From assembly GCF_965139335.1 (NCBI RefSeq), contig NZ_CBCSEL010000004.1: a DNA stretch of 64,000 bases. One strand, written 5' to 3'. This document shows, in pieces, positions 6,858 through 16,141 of this stretch. The position numbers were made by a program, and so were the translations under genes. Source of the DNA: Catellicoccus marimammalium (lineage in GTDB: Bacteria > Bacillota > Bacilli > Lactobacillales > Catellicoccaceae). The notes under the pieces are model-generated. The model worked only from the letters and a program-made list of their open reading frames with translations, had not been told where the DNA came from and searched no databases. Within the stretch, counting starts at the first letter, position 1. Each line of letters starts with the position of its first letter.

Positions 6858-8101
6858 CGCGCTCCTCCTTTATTGATGACTTCATCTACTTCTTTCCACT
6901 GTCCTTTATATTCTACAAACCAAGTCGGAAGTAAAAGAACCGCTTGGTCATTTTCTTTATCTTTTTTCCAATGATATCCAAGCTTCATATCTTGAATTTC
7001 CTTTTCATCTATTCGTTGATTTAATTGTTTCCACACTTCTTTTGCTGATTGTACTTTTGTTTTACTATTGCAAGGCAATGGCAATTGTAAATTGATTTGA
7101 TTTAACCAAATATCTAATTGACGATCTTGCTGTTTTAAAACAACACTTGAACCATAATTTGAAGCAAAAATAGGATATCCTTCAACAAAACAACGATATT
7201 GAATTTCTGAACCTTGATTTGTGAAATAACGCATTGGCCCAATCGTCGATCCTAATTGACCTACTACTTCTAAAAAGTAATGGTCAATATTTTCATCTTC
7301 TGATTTTGGTTTTTGGAAATGGACAATCCCTGTTTGATTATTGATACATAGATTTTCGCCATTTTCATTACGGAAATCAAGAACTGGTCCTTCTCCTTTT
7401 GTCGTCATATTTCCTGAATTACTAAATAAAGTTTGTAAAAATAAAGTATAAGAAGATATGCTCGTTAAATATCGATAGTTTGGTAATTCCATCTCTTCTT
7501 TTAATCCATAGATGTCTTTCCCTAAATATTCAACTGCAAAATTTCGATTTACTTTTTCTTTCACTTCATCTAAGGTAGGCTCCATGGCTCCTTTTAATTC
7601 TAATAAATAGAGTTCTTTATGTTTCTTATCTAAAAAATAAAGTTCTCTTCGTTCCCAATCATAAAAAATATTCGCAAAATTTAAATTCGACAAGGAACTA
7701 TTGACTGGAAAATGATACGTATTGGCAAAAGTATCATAGTCCATACTTCCAGCATATTGTAATTCTAGCCAGTTTGCCTTTCGATGTAATTCTGTCCATT
7801 CTTTTTCTACATTTTTAGTAATACAACGAAAACTTCCCCAACGATTTTTTGCTGTTTGTTCTAATATTTGTTTTAATTTTTGCTCTTTACCAATAAAATA
7901 TACTTCTTTTTGTGTTTTTACATAAGCTTGAGTCGGCAATAATAATTCTTTTCGACTTCTCACTTCTGATGGAGCAATTCCCTCTTTTTCTAGTGGCTGA
8001 CTCACACTAACACCCATACTAATTTTCAATAAAAGAAAAAGGCTTAGAAGAATCATTAAGATTAGTCCTACTCGGACGCTATATTTACGAATCGTTTTCA
8101 T
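6854..8101 (-). CDS. walH: WalRK regulatory protein WalH (YycH)
   Basis: A 415-residue protein with one N-terminal transmembrane segment (about residues 8-28) and an extracellular YycH domain, acting with WalI on WalK. The start is the ATG at 8101, seven bases after AGGAGG; it overlaps the walK stop as ATGA. The TTG two codons upstream is too close to the Shine-Dalgarno sequence. The length and the gene order R-K-H-I-J identify it more clearly than motifs, as this family is weakly conserved. Confidence 0.9.
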   Translation of the reverse strand: MKTIRKYSVRVGLILMILLSLFLLLKISMGVSVSQPLEKEGIAPSEVRSRKELLLPTQAYVKTQKEVYFIGKEQKLKQILEQTAKNRWGSFRCITKNVEKEWTELHRKANWLELQYAGSMDYDTFANTYHFPVNSSLSNLNFANIFYDWERRELYFLDKKHKELYLLELKGAMEPTLDEVKEKVNRNFAVEYLGKDIYGLKEEMELPNYRYLTSISSYTLFLQTLFSNSGNMTTKGEGPVLDFRNENGENLCINNQTGIVHFQKPKSEDENIDHYFLEVVGQLGSTIGPMRYFTNQGSEIQYRCFVEGYPIFASNYGSSVVLKQQDRQLDIWLNQINLQLPLPCNSKTKVQSAKEVWKQLNQRIDEKEIQDMKLGYHWKKDKENDQAVLLLPTWFVEYKGQWKEVDEVINKGGAR

Positions 8102-9924
8102 CCCCAATCCTCCTCTTCATCAAAAGTTTCATATGGCAAGGAAATAAAGAAAGTAGAACCTTTACCTTCTGTACTATCTACCCAAATTTTTCCACCATGT
8201 GCTGTAATTACTTCTTTGGAAATCGCTAATCCTAATCCGGTTCCTCCCATTTCTCGACTACGAGCTTTGTCTACCCGATAGAAACGATCAAAAACTTTTC
8301 CTAAATCTTTTTTCGGAATTCCCATTCCTTCATCACTAATAGCCACAATGGCTTCACTATGAGTTTCAATTAAACGAACAGTGATGGTTCCACCTTTTGG
8401 CGAATACTTCATCGCGTTGTTTAAAATATTATCAAAGACTTGCATTAATTTATCTTTATCTGCTTCAACAAATAAATCACGACGAGTAAATTCACGTACG
8501 ATTTGATAATTTAATTCTTCTTTTTCAATTAACATATCAAAACGATCTAAAATAAAGTTCAACATACCATTTAATTGAATCATTTCTAGATTTAATGGAC
8601 TGCGACCTGCATCCATTCGTGAAAGATTTAGTAAATCAGAAATCATACGAATCATACGCTCTGTTTCTTCTTGAGTTACTTTTAAAAACTGTGGTGCTAA
8701 TTCTGGATCTTGCCAAGCTCCATCATTTAATGCTTCTAAGTAACTACGCATGCTCGTCAACGGAGTTCTTAATTCATGAGAAACATTAGAAACAAAGTTA
8801 CGACGTTCTTCCTCATTTTTTTCTTGTTCGGTTACATCATGTAAGACACAGACTAGACCATTCACAAATCCATTTTCTTGACGAATGACCGATAAATCTG
8901 CCTTCAAAATCGTTTGAACTCCATCGACTTCTCGATGAACAAAAATCGAAGACTCTTGTGCAAACAGATCTTTCAAACGATAAGTTCCTCGCCAACCAAG
9001 AAAATCTAAAATTGAAGTCCCTTCGACTTTTTCTAACGTCGTATTCATAATTTGCTGAGCCATCTCATTGATAATTAAAATTCTGCCTCGACGATCTGTC
9101 GCAATCACTCCATCGGTCATATGACGAAGAATACTATCCAAACGATGTCGTTCTCCTTCTAATACTTCTTGTGATTCTTCTACACGATCAGATAATTCAT
9201 TAAAGGTTTCTCCTAATTGGCCTAATTCATCGTTCCCATAAACTTTTACTTTGCTAGAGTAATCCCCTCGAGCAATTTTTTGTGCTTGCTTTTGCATTTC
9301 ATCAATCGGTTTTGTCAATTGACGAGAAACAAAAATCGCAATAATTAAACATATTCCCATCGCAATTAAAGCAGCCGTTAAAAAGATAATCGTTGTTTGC
9401 AATACTTGCTCATATTGACGTTCTAAATCACTTTCTACATATACTGCTCCAATCACCGTATCTCCTGAAGTGGAATAAATAGGTTGTACATTCGTATAAA
9501 TCCGACGATTCGTTTGTGGATCACGTTCAACCGCATGATGAACAATTAAATCATTTAAAATTCCATATTCATTTTTTTGACCAATATTATTTTTTGATTG
9601 ACGCTTACTTGTCGCAGCCAAAATGATTCCTTTATTATTAATGACTCGAACTTCTAAAATATTATTTTTTGTAAAATCAATAATTCGCTGTTGAATTAAC
9701 CCCGTATCTTTTGGGTGTTCTGAAAGATCCATCCCTAAATTATTGGCCAACATTTCTACTTGTTCATTTGTCGTAGTTTCAAAATTATTAATGGTTGTTT
9801 CTTCTAAACCACGAATAAAAATCGCTCCGACAATCTCAACAAATACTAAAAGTAAAAGTGTGAATACCGTAGCGATTTTAACATGAATAGAAGAAAAAAA
9901 ATGTCTTTTTTTCGTTTTACGCAT
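8098..9924 (-). CDS. walK: Sensor histidine kinase WalK
   Basis: The kinase of the essential WalRK system for cell-wall homeostasis. Domains in order: transmembrane 1 (about 15-38), extracellular PAS-like sensor (about 40-175), transmembrane 2 (about 178-199), HAMP (about 200-253), PAS (about 260-365), HisKA with SNVSHELRTPLT (phosphorylated His383) and HATPase with the N box DNILNNAMKYS, DEGMGIP and GTGLGLAI. The length of 608 residues is normal. I favour the ATG at 9924 (MRKTKKRHFF, matching family N-termini, AGGATGG upstream) over the ATG at 9933. Either start overlaps the walR stop. Confidence 0.95.
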   Translation of the reverse strand: MRKTKKRHFFSSIHVKIATVFTLLLLVFVEIVGAIFIRGLEETTINNFETTTNEQVEMLANNLGMDLSEHPKDTGLIQQRIIDFTKNNILEVRVINNKGIILAATSKRQSKNNIGQKNEYGILNDLIVHHAVERDPQTNRRIYTNVQPIYSTSGDTVIGAVYVESDLERQYEQVLQTTIIFLTAALIAMGICLIIAIFVSRQLTKPIDEMQKQAQKIARGDYSSKVKVYGNDELGQLGETFNELSDRVEESQEVLEGERHRLDSILRHMTDGVIATDRRGRILIINEMAQQIMNTTLEKVEGTSILDFLGWRGTYRLKDLFAQESSIFVHREVDGVQTILKADLSVIRQENGFVNGLVCVLHDVTEQEKNEEERRNFVSNVSHELRTPLTSMRSYLEALNDGAWQDPELAPQFLKVTQEETERMIRMISDLLNLSRMDAGRSPLNLEMIQLNGMLNFILDRFDMLIEKEELNYQIVREFTRRDLFVEADKDKLMQVFDNILNNAMKYSPKGGTITVRLIETHSEAIVAISDEGMGIPKKDLGKVFDRFYRVDKARSREMGGTGLGLAISKEVITAHGGKIWVDSTEGKGSTFFISLPYETFDEEEDWG

Positions 9925-10636
9925 TCGTTCCATCCTGTTCTGGACTCTTCAAATAATATCCCACTCCACGACGAGTCATTAACCAGTTTGGGTGACTTGG
10001 ATTATCTTCAATCTTTTCTCGCAAACGACGAACCGTTACATCTACCGTACGAACATCGCCAAAATAATCATAGCCCCATACTGTTTGTAATAAGTGTTCA
10101 CGAGTAACCACTTGTCCTAAATGTTTTGCTAAGTAATAAAGCAATTCAAATTCACGATGAGTCAATTCGATCATTGTCCCATCTTTAGAAACATTATAAG
10201 CATCAGGATAAATCGTAATATTTCCAATCGTTAATTCCTGATTTTTTTGTTTTTCTTCCACAGGAGCAGCACTCGTTGTATGACGACGTAGATTCGCTTT
10301 TACTCGAGCTACTAATTCACGATTTGAAAATGGTTTTGTTACATAGTCATCTGCGCCTAATTCTAGTCCTAAAATTTTATCAATTTCTGAATCTTTTGCC
10401 GTAACCATAATAATTGGCATATCATGATTTTTTCTTACTTCACGACAAACTTCTAATCCATCTACTTTTGGTAACATTAAATCTAAAATAATTAAATCTG
10501 GGTTTACTTCTTCTACCTTTTCTAACGCCTCTTCGCCATCATAGGCAGTAAAAACTTCATACCCTTCTTTATTTAGATTAAATTTTACAATATCAGAGAT
10601 TGGCTTTTCATCATCTACTACTAAAATTTTCTTCAT
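9917..10636 (-). CDS. walR: Response regulator WalR
   Basis: An OmpR-type regulator of autolysin and wall-stress genes. The receiver domain shows KILVVDDE, the phospho-acceptor Asp52 in LDLMLPK and the K of YVTKPFSN; the C-terminal winged helix ends with TVDVTVRRLREKIE and RGVGYYL. The start at 10636 has AGGAGGG eight bases upstream; the earlier ATG at 10642 is one base from it. It opens the walRKHIJ operon behind an extended -10 promoter. Confidence 0.97.
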   Translation of the reverse strand: MKKILVVDDEKPISDIVKFNLNKEGYEVFTAYDGEEALEKVEEVNPDLIILDLMLPKVDGLEVCREVRKNHDMPIIMVTAKDSEIDKILGLELGADDYVTKPFSNRELVARVKANLRRHTTSAAPVEEKQKNQELTIGNITIYPDAYNVSKDGTMIELTHREFELLYYLAKHLGQVVTREHLLQTVWGYDYFGDVRTVDVTVRRLREKIEDNPSHPNWLMTRRGVGYYLKSPEQDGTNA

Positions 10637-10659
10637 TTCCATCCCTCCTGTATTTTTTC

Positions 10660-10668
10660 ATTATACCA
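10660..10668 (-). promoter_or_regulatory. Extended -10 promoter of the wal operon
   Basis: The minus strand has TGGTATAAT (10668-10660), an extended -10 element 24 bases ahead of the walR start. No good -35 is seen at the right distance. Confidence 0.55.
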
Positions 10669-10915
10669 TACTTTCAAGATTCATTTTTTCTTGTTCTCTC
10701 GCACAAAAGATTAATCATTTTTTAATTTTTCTTATTTTAATAAGATATATTTGCAGTTTCTAGCAACATATGTCAACATTAAAATTAGAGTGTGTAAAAT
10801 TATTTTCACTCTTGAATTGAAAAAACGAAAAAGAAATGAATTTTTTTGTGATTATCAATCATTTGATTTTTGTAAAATTAAATAGCATGAACAAGTGCAG
10901 AAAGGTGGAGTTTCA

Positions 10916-12073
10916 TTGAAATTAAAGATTACAAAAAAACAATTGATCGAACACATTTTTCTACTAGCGTTTATTTTAATCTTCGTTAGTGCATTTCAAC
11001 ACTTTTTTGGTTCTGAAAGTATTTTTATTGCGGCGTTTTCTGTAACTGCATTATTAATGTTTTCTAGTATTTCTTTACAATTACCAAGAAGATTGTGTTG
11101 CTTAATCTTCCCAATTCTATTCGTGTTATCTGTGCTATTACCCTATTTAATTAATATTGCACATAACGTATTTATTGGAAGTTTAATCATTATTATTTCT
11201 GTATTAATCTTCCTATTTTTCTTGGGACCTAGTTTACAATTCCAATCTTACGTTCCTTTCTTATTCTTATATGCTTTAAATATTAACTCACCGGTAGAAG
11301 ATGCACCAGAAATGATTCTTGCTAGTTTCATTGGTGGTTTGATTGTTTCACTAGTATATTTCTTAAGTCATAAAGATAATCAAACATATTCTTTACGTGA
11401 AATTCTTCTTGTAGAGTTTAAAAACCATTTGCCATTTATCATTAAAGTAATTGTTGGAATGGTAATTGCTTACATCATCGGTTTCTACTTAGATGACTTA
11501 AAGACTTCTTGGATTGTCGTAACTGTAGTTTCTATCACTGAGTTAGATATTCAAAGTACAAAAGTAAAATTATGGCAACGTATTATTGCCACGATTATTG
11601 GTATTTCCGTATATAGCGTATTCTTATACTATATTATGGATCACTTCCCAACGATTGTACCTTTATTATTAATCTTAATTAGTTACATCTACACATTCTT
11701 AAATAATTACTTTGTGAAGATGATTTTTGTTACCTTTAACTCGTTAAATGCAGCGATTGCTACCGATCACTTCCCAACTGTACAAATGATGAGTTCACGT
11801 ATGATTTTCATTATTATTGGTGCAGCGATTGTTATTGTTATTTCCCTATTGTTCAATTATTTCTATAACAAATATCAAAAAGAACATCATGGAACACAAA
11901 AGAAAGTGGTAGTCTCTTCTAGCAGCGGACAAGTCGTAACGAACACTTCTGGAAAAGAAGAAGTAACTAGTGAAAAGGACAAGAAAGAAGAAAAAGTACA
12001 AGATAAGAAAGAAGAAAAAGTACAAGATAAGAAAGAAGAAAAAGTACAAGATAAGAAAGAAGAAAAAGTCTAG
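10916..12073 (+). CDS. FUSC-like integral membrane protein with a repeated lysine/glutamate tail
   Basis: A 385-residue membrane protein with about ten hydrophobic segments in two halves, separated near residue 165 by a cytoplasmic stretch. The second half (KTSWIVVTVVSITELDIQ and following) has the layout of FUSC/aromatic acid exporter proteins. The C-terminal tail (about 320-385) is charged and ends in four tandem copies of DKKEEKVQ. I place the start at TTG 10916, behind AGGTGGAG; a GTG at 10895 is less well placed. It is monocistronic and diverges from walR. The transported substrate is unknown. Confidence 0.75.
   Translation: MKLKITKKQLIEHIFLLAFILIFVSAFQHFFGSESIFIAAFSVTALLMFSSISLQLPRRLCCLIFPILFVLSVLLPYLINIAHNVFIGSLIIIISVLIFLFFLGPSLQFQSYVPFLFLYALNINSPVEDAPEMILASFIGGLIVSLVYFLSHKDNQTYSLREILLVEFKNHLPFIIKVIVGMVIAYIIGFYLDDLKTSWIVVTVVSITELDIQSTKVKLWQRIIATIIGISVYSVFLYYIMDHFPTIVPLLLILISYIYTFLNNYFVKMIFVTFNSLNAAIATDHFPTVQMMSSRMIFIIIGAAIVIVISLLFNYFYNKYQKEHHGTQKKVVVSSSSGQVVTNTSGKEEVTSEKDKKEEKVQDKKEEKVQDKKEEKVQDKKEEKV
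11978..12070 (+). repeat. Four tandem 24-bp coding repeats
   Basis: Nearly identical 24-bp units (core AAGAAAGAAGAAAAAGTACA) are repeated four times, encoding DKKEEKVQ. They end at the stop codon. Such in-frame repeats can expand or contract by slippage without breaking the frame. Confidence 0.9.
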
Positions 12074-12096
12074 GAAAATTCCTAGACTTTTTTTAT
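12065..12096 (+). terminator. Intrinsic terminator after the FUSC-like gene
   Basis: The arms AAAGTCTAGGAA (12065-12076) and TTCCTAGACTTT (12079-12090) are followed by T residues. The stop codon lies within the 5' arm. Confidence 0.85.
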
Positions 12097-12100
12097 ATCA

Positions 12101-12132
12101 AAAAAAAGAGTTCTTCAAAGAAGAACTCTTTT
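12101..12132 (-). terminator. Intrinsic terminator after the MFS gene
   Basis: A 12-bp stem (12105-12116 with 12120-12131, loop AAA) is followed on the minus strand by T residues. It can also work for plus-strand transcripts that pass the preceding hairpin. Confidence 0.85.
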
Positions 12133-12141
12133 CTTATCTCA

Positions 12142-13419
12142 TTAGTTTAATACTTCAGCGTATTTTTCTTTAGAGATTTTCTTAATCATTGAGCATAAGA
12201 TTAAGTAACCAATTACGATGAATACGATTACTGAGATCCAAGCTGGAACGTATCCCATTGAATCTGCAACAAATCCGAAGATTACGTTACCAATCGCAAA
12301 TCCGATCGCAAAGAAGATACTGAAGATACCTAATGTTTCACTAGATTCTTTCATACCGAATAAATCTTGAACGATTACGGCTGGACCTGACATGTAAATG
12401 AATACTGTGAATCCATATAAAACAGCCCAAACATAAGCTAACCATGTCATATGTGGGTTTAGACCTAAAACGATCATTGCACCAGCAGATAATAATTGTA
12501 ATACAAAGGCAATATTTGCTGAGTGGAATACACCGAATTTAGAGAATAATACTCCACCACCAACGTTACCAACTAAACATGCAATCGCGAAAGTTGATCC
12601 TACGGTACCAACGATAGCTGCTGATAAATGTAATGAGTCAAAGTAGTTTGCATATTGCATTGATTGCGCTGAAACGTTTAATCCAATAAAGAACATACCA
12701 GATGCTAAAATCCAGAATGATGATAATTTACGAGTTGCAGCGGCACCAATACCACGTAATTGAGGCATTTCTTGTTTTTGTTCTGAGCTTGTGTTTTGTT
12801 GTGAAGATGTTGCCATCTTACGGTCATGAATCATTGTGAATAATACAACGATACCAACTACTAAAGCAGCAATTGCTGCGTATAAATAAACTTTGTGTAA
12901 TCCTGCAACACTATTTTTCGCTAATTTGTTTAATAAGTTAGCAAATAATGGTTGTAAGAAGAAGTTACCAATTGAACCACCGGCAAAGGCAATACCTAAA
13001 GCTTTTGCTTTAGATTTTTCATCAAACCATGTTCCGATTAAGTAAGGAACCCCTAAACCTGAGTAAACTACACAACCAATTTGAATAATTGCATTCGCTA
13101 CGTAGAATAACCATAATTGTGTAGCAATAGCATTCAAGAATAAACCGATCGCTGAGAAGATTAATCCTCCAACCATTACTAATTTAGTAGAGAATTTAGC
13201 GTAAAATTTACCACCAAATGGAGCTACTAATGATGATGCTACCGCACCAATTGTAAAAATAAATCCGATACTTGCTAAACTAAAACCAAAGTCTTGTTTT
13301 AAGTAGTTGATGAACAATGGAGGAACGTTTTGAGCAATACCATAAGGAATCGCTTGTAATAACATACATCCAAAAACGATCATCAAATGTTTAGCATCCA
13401 TTTTTTGTTTTTCAGACAT
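12142..13419 (-). CDS. MFS transporter, oxalate/formate-antiporter-like
   Basis: A 425-residue major facilitator with twelve predicted membrane segments and a central loop rich in Gln/Ser/Lys (about residues 197-222). The N-terminal half contains NVPPLFINYLKQDFG and VASSLVAPFGGKF, and the layout resembles the oxalate/formate and monocarboxylate branch of the family. No residue allows the substrate to be named. AAAGGAGA precedes the ATG. It is monocistronic, with its own promoter and terminator. Confidence 0.8.
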   Translation of the reverse strand: MSEKQKMDAKHLMIVFGCMLLQAIPYGIAQNVPPLFINYLKQDFGFSLASIGFIFTIGAVASSLVAPFGGKFYAKFSTKLVMVGGLIFSAIGLFLNAIATQLWLFYVANAIIQIGCVVYSGLGVPYLIGTWFDEKSKAKALGIAFAGGSIGNFFLQPLFANLLNKLAKNSVAGLHKVYLYAAIAALVVGIVVLFTMIHDRKMATSSQQNTSSEQKQEMPQLRGIGAAATRKLSSFWILASGMFFIGLNVSAQSMQYANYFDSLHLSAAIVGTVGSTFAIACLVGNVGGGVLFSKFGVFHSANIAFVLQLLSAGAMIVLGLNPHMTWLAYVWAVLYGFTVFIYMSGPAVIVQDLFGMKESSETLGIFSIFFAIGFAIGNVIFGFVADSMGYVPAWISVIVFIVIGYLILCSMIKKISKEKYAEVLN

Positions 13420-13450
13420 AAAATTGTCTCCTTTCCTTTATAACTTTCAT

Positions 13451-13480
13451 ACTATAAGTAGTTCTTTTTTCACAAGTCAA
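13451..13480 (-). promoter_or_regulatory. Promoter of the MFS gene
   Basis: A -35 TTGACT (13480-13475) and a -10 TATAGT (13456-13451) are separated by 18 bases on the minus strand. A 24-bp perfect AT-only palindrome lies about 10 bases upstream of the -35. Confidence 0.65.
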
Positions 13481-13489
13481 AACTTACAT

Positions 13490-13513
13490 TTTTTATTTTA
13501 ATTAAAATAAAAA
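13490..13513. repeat. 24-bp perfect palindrome upstream of the MFS promoter
   Basis: Two 12-base arms without a loop are centred at 13501/13502. The sequence is only A and T, so chance is possible, but its place just upstream of the -35 would suit an operator or a curved activator site. Confidence 0.5.
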
Positions 13514-13592
13514 TTATTTCCACTATTTTCCAATATATTTTCGATAACTTTTTTTTAGAAATTTGACTTTACAAAAAAACATTATGTAAAAA

Positions 13593-13626
13593 TAAAAAAA
13601 GTTGTTTTCTTTTCAGAAAACAACTT
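13593..13626 (-). terminator. Intrinsic terminator after the SseB gene
   Basis: A 12-bp stem (13599-13610 with 13615-13626, loop TTTC) is followed on the minus strand by seven T residues, nine bases after the stop codon. Confidence 0.85.
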
Positions 13627-13634
13627 GAAAACAG

Positions 13635-14945
13635 CTATTTTTTACCTTTAAACAAACCAAAAATTCCACGTTTTTGTGATTTCTCGTAGAATGGAGTCAC
13701 ATCTTTAACATATTCTTGTGCCTCAGGCTCAGTATAAGATAAAAATTCTAAGGATTCTTTATCTGGTAAAACTGGATAAGCTGCATCGCGTAAATCGCCT
13801 AAAATACTTTTACCGTCGCGTTCTTTGTCCATAACTACTAAGTAATGAGTTTTATCTAGATATTCTTTTTCTAATAAGTATGCACGGTGAACGTTTCCTT
13901 GCGCATCCATTTCTTTCGATAACACTTTTTCTAGCTCTTCATTGTGAGCATCTTTTTTAATTTGATATGCTTCTGCATCTTCTAAATTCTCAATTGCTTC
14001 TTCTTCTGCTGCTAAACGTGCTTTTTCTTGACGTTGTTCTTCTTCTAATAATAATTCATGATAATGAGCAAATTGAGGAGCTTCAATTACTACATTGTGA
14101 GTAAATGGATTAATTGCAAAACCATTGACTCCTTCACTTGTCTCAATCAATGCTTCAAAACGTTCAAAAGTCATTTCAATTAAATAATGTTCTTTGGCTG
14201 CTAAATCAATTCCTGCTTTATTGACCTCATATAAATCAGTAAAAGCTGGAAAAACTTTTTCTCCCGATTCATTTTCCAATGGAATTACTTGCATTTCGCC
14301 ATCTTCTTTAATAGTTGCAACTTGTTCTTCGGTTACAGATTCCACATCTTCTTCATTTGGAATAATGACGGGCATCAAGAAACGGAAGCTAGCAAAAGCA
14401 TTATAAATTTTTTCTTCTAATTCAGCAGAAGGATGATCACGCAATTCATCCATCATACGACTCATTGGATTGCGTAGCATTTCACGATCTTTTTCTTCTT
14501 GTAAAATTTCTTGATAACGAGCTAATTGGCGATTACGAATCACTAAGTTGTAATGGAAAGGATCAATAACAAAACCATCTGCACTTTCATTTTCTGATAA
14601 CATTTCCATATAACTGTGCATATCCATTTCTAATAGGTAGATATCATTTTGCTCTAAATCTACTTCCCATTTATCTACTTCATCCATACTCGTAAATGCT
14701 GGATATAAAGAAGCACCCTCTTCATCGTTGAATTGAGCAACACGTAAGTTAGATCCTGGCGTTACTCGTACGACACGACCTTCTAAAATCGTCATATCCT
14801 CTTTATTTTCAATGACTACTGGCATTAAGAAAACTGCATTTTCTAATTCCAAATAAACATTACGTTCTGATTCAATGGATGGATATTCCATTAAAATATC
14901 GATGCTTTGTAATAATTTTTCATTATGTTCTTTAAATTTATCCAT
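13635..14945 (-). CDS. SseB-family protein with duplicated N-terminal domain
   Basis: A 436-residue acidic cytoplasmic protein. Two copies of the SseB N-terminal domain are visible: about residues 22-150 (NAVFLMPVVI ... GFVIDPFHYNLVI) and about 175-310 (FRFLMPVIIP ... GFAINPFTHNVVI). Then come a charged helical linker (about 310-355) and a C-terminal SseB-type domain (about 355-415). The family was named for enhanced serine sensitivity in E. coli; its molecular role is not established. An extended -10 promoter and a strong AGGAGG site precede it. Confidence 0.8.
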   Translation of the reverse strand: MDKFKEHNEKLLQSIDILMEYPSIESERNVYLELENAVFLMPVVIENKEDMTILEGRVVRVTPGSNLRVAQFNDEEGASLYPAFTSMDEVDKWEVDLEQNDIYLLEMDMHSYMEMLSENESADGFVIDPFHYNLVIRNRQLARYQEILQEEKDREMLRNPMSRMMDELRDHPSAELEEKIYNAFASFRFLMPVIIPNEEDVESVTEEQVATIKEDGEMQVIPLENESGEKVFPAFTDLYEVNKAGIDLAAKEHYLIEMTFERFEALIETSEGVNGFAINPFTHNVVIEAPQFAHYHELLLEEEQRQEKARLAAEEEAIENLEDAEAYQIKKDAHNEELEKVLSKEMDAQGNVHRAYLLEKEYLDKTHYLVVMDKERDGKSILGDLRDAAYPVLPDKESLEFLSYTEPEAQEYVKDVTPFYEKSQKRGIFGLFKGKK

Positions 14946-14972
14946 TTTCTCTCCTCCTAATTCTTCTTTTAT

Positions 14973-14981
14973 AGTATAGCA
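14973..14981 (-). promoter_or_regulatory. Extended -10 promoter of the SseB gene
   Basis: The minus strand reads TGCTATACT (14981-14973), 28 bases ahead of the start codon and just after the dinB stop. No good -35 is seen. Confidence 0.4.
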
Positions 14982-14998
14982 TTTTATTCACAATTCGC

Positions 14999-16093
14999 CT
15001 ATCTTCGACCAAACAAATCCAATTGTAATTGTTCTTCTGATTGAACTTGTAATTTTCCAATACTGATTCCTAAAAGTTGAATTCCTTCCTCTAAATGGAG
15101 ATACTCTTCTGCTAATTGTAAAGCAACCCTTTCCATTTCTTGTGCCTCTTGTGTTCGATGAGGAAATTGAATTTGTCTTGTTTGAGCATTTTTATTTGGA
15201 TAACGCCATTTCAGTGTTAGCACATTTCCATAATATTCTTTTTCTTTTAATTCTATCGCTATACGCTCTGTTAATTGCCGAAGAGTTTGTTGTAACATTC
15301 CTTCGTCTAATAATGGAGGATGAAAAGTTCTTTCAGTACCAATAGACTGTTTTTTTCGTTTATATTCGACAGGACGTTCATCAATTCCTTGTACTCTTTG
15401 ATATAAATCATAACCAAATTTACCAAAATTTTGAATCCATTCCTGTTCTGAATAGCGTAAAACATCCCTTCCATAATGAATTCCTAGTGCCTTCATTTTA
15501 GGTAATGTCTTTTTCCCAATTCCTTTAAATTTTTCAATGGGTAATTGGGCTAAAAATTGTGGGGCTTGCTCTTTTGTAATATAGGTTAAACCACATGGCT
15601 TTTGATAATCAGAAGCTAACTTTGCTAGAGTTTTGTTATAGGAAACGCCTGCCGAACAAGTTAACTGTAACTCTTCCCAAATTTTATATTGAATCATCCG
15701 TGCGACTTGAATAGCTTCTGTAATAGTTTGGCAACGATGACTAACATCTAAATAAGCTTCATCTAATGCAATTGGTTCAATATATGGCGTAAAAGAATGG
15801 AAAATTTCTTGAATTTGTTTTGAAATTTCACGGTAATAATTTTTTCGCACTGGACAAAAAATGAGTTGAGGACAACGACGCAAAGCTTCTTTTGCAGACA
15901 TAGCGCTGTGAATTCCATATTTTCTTGCTTCATAGTTTGCAGTTGTGACTACTCCATGCCCAAAGTTTTTTCTTGGATCAGGGGAAACAACAAGCGGTTT
16001 ATTCTTCCATTGTGGATGATCTCTCATTTCGATGGATGCAAAAAAAGCATCCATATCAACATGAATAATATAACGATCCATAGCTTTACTCAT
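14999..16093 (-). CDS. dinB: DNA polymerase IV
   Basis: A Y-family translesion polymerase of 364 residues. Catalytic carboxylates are in HVDMDAFFASIE (about residues 11-22) and ALDEAYLDVS; a helix-hairpin-helix (FKGIGKKTLPKMKALGI) and the little-finger domain follow. The extreme C-terminus QLQLDLFGRR contains QLDLF, a typical beta-clamp binding motif. The ATG at 16093 directly abuts AAGGA, so the ATG at 16081 could be the true start. The yebC terminator sits just upstream, and I see no LexA-type box there. Confidence 0.93.
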   Translation of the reverse strand: MSKAMDRYIIHVDMDAFFASIEMRDHPQWKNKPLVVSPDPRKNFGHGVVTTANYEARKYGIHSAMSAKEALRRCPQLIFCPVRKNYYREISKQIQEIFHSFTPYIEPIALDEAYLDVSHRCQTITEAIQVARMIQYKIWEELQLTCSAGVSYNKTLAKLASDYQKPCGLTYITKEQAPQFLAQLPIEKFKGIGKKTLPKMKALGIHYGRDVLRYSEQEWIQNFGKFGYDLYQRVQGIDERPVEYKRKKQSIGTERTFHPPLLDEGMLQQTLRQLTERIAIELKEKEYYGNVLTLKWRYPNKNAQTRQIQFPHRTQEAQEMERVALQLAEEYLHLEEGIQLLGISIGKLQVQSEEQLQLDLFGRR

Positions 16094-16107
16094 TTCCTTA
16101 TATATAG

Positions 16108-16137
16108 AAGAAAAGAGGTTGAATACTCAACCTCTTT
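16108..16137 (-). terminator. Intrinsic terminator after yebC
   Basis: An 11-bp stem (AAAGAGGTTGA with TCAACCTCTTT, 16112-16137, loop ATAC) is followed on the minus strand by a T-rich tract. It ends about 15 bases from the dinB start codon. Confidence 0.85.
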
Positions 16138-16141
16138 TTGA

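Noticed and set aside
10845..10870. Fur-box-like sequence (GATTATCAATCATTTGAT) upstream of the FUSC-like gene
   Set aside because: Too many mismatches to the inverted-repeat consensus and no iron-related gene context.
11978..12070. Tandem repeats considered as a CRISPR array
   Set aside because: The repeats are contiguous without spacers and are in-frame codons of a protein tail; no cas genes are present.
16094..16141. SOS (LexA) box upstream of dinB
   Set aside because: No sequence close to the CGAAC-N4-GTTCG pattern is found; the space is filled by the yebC terminator.
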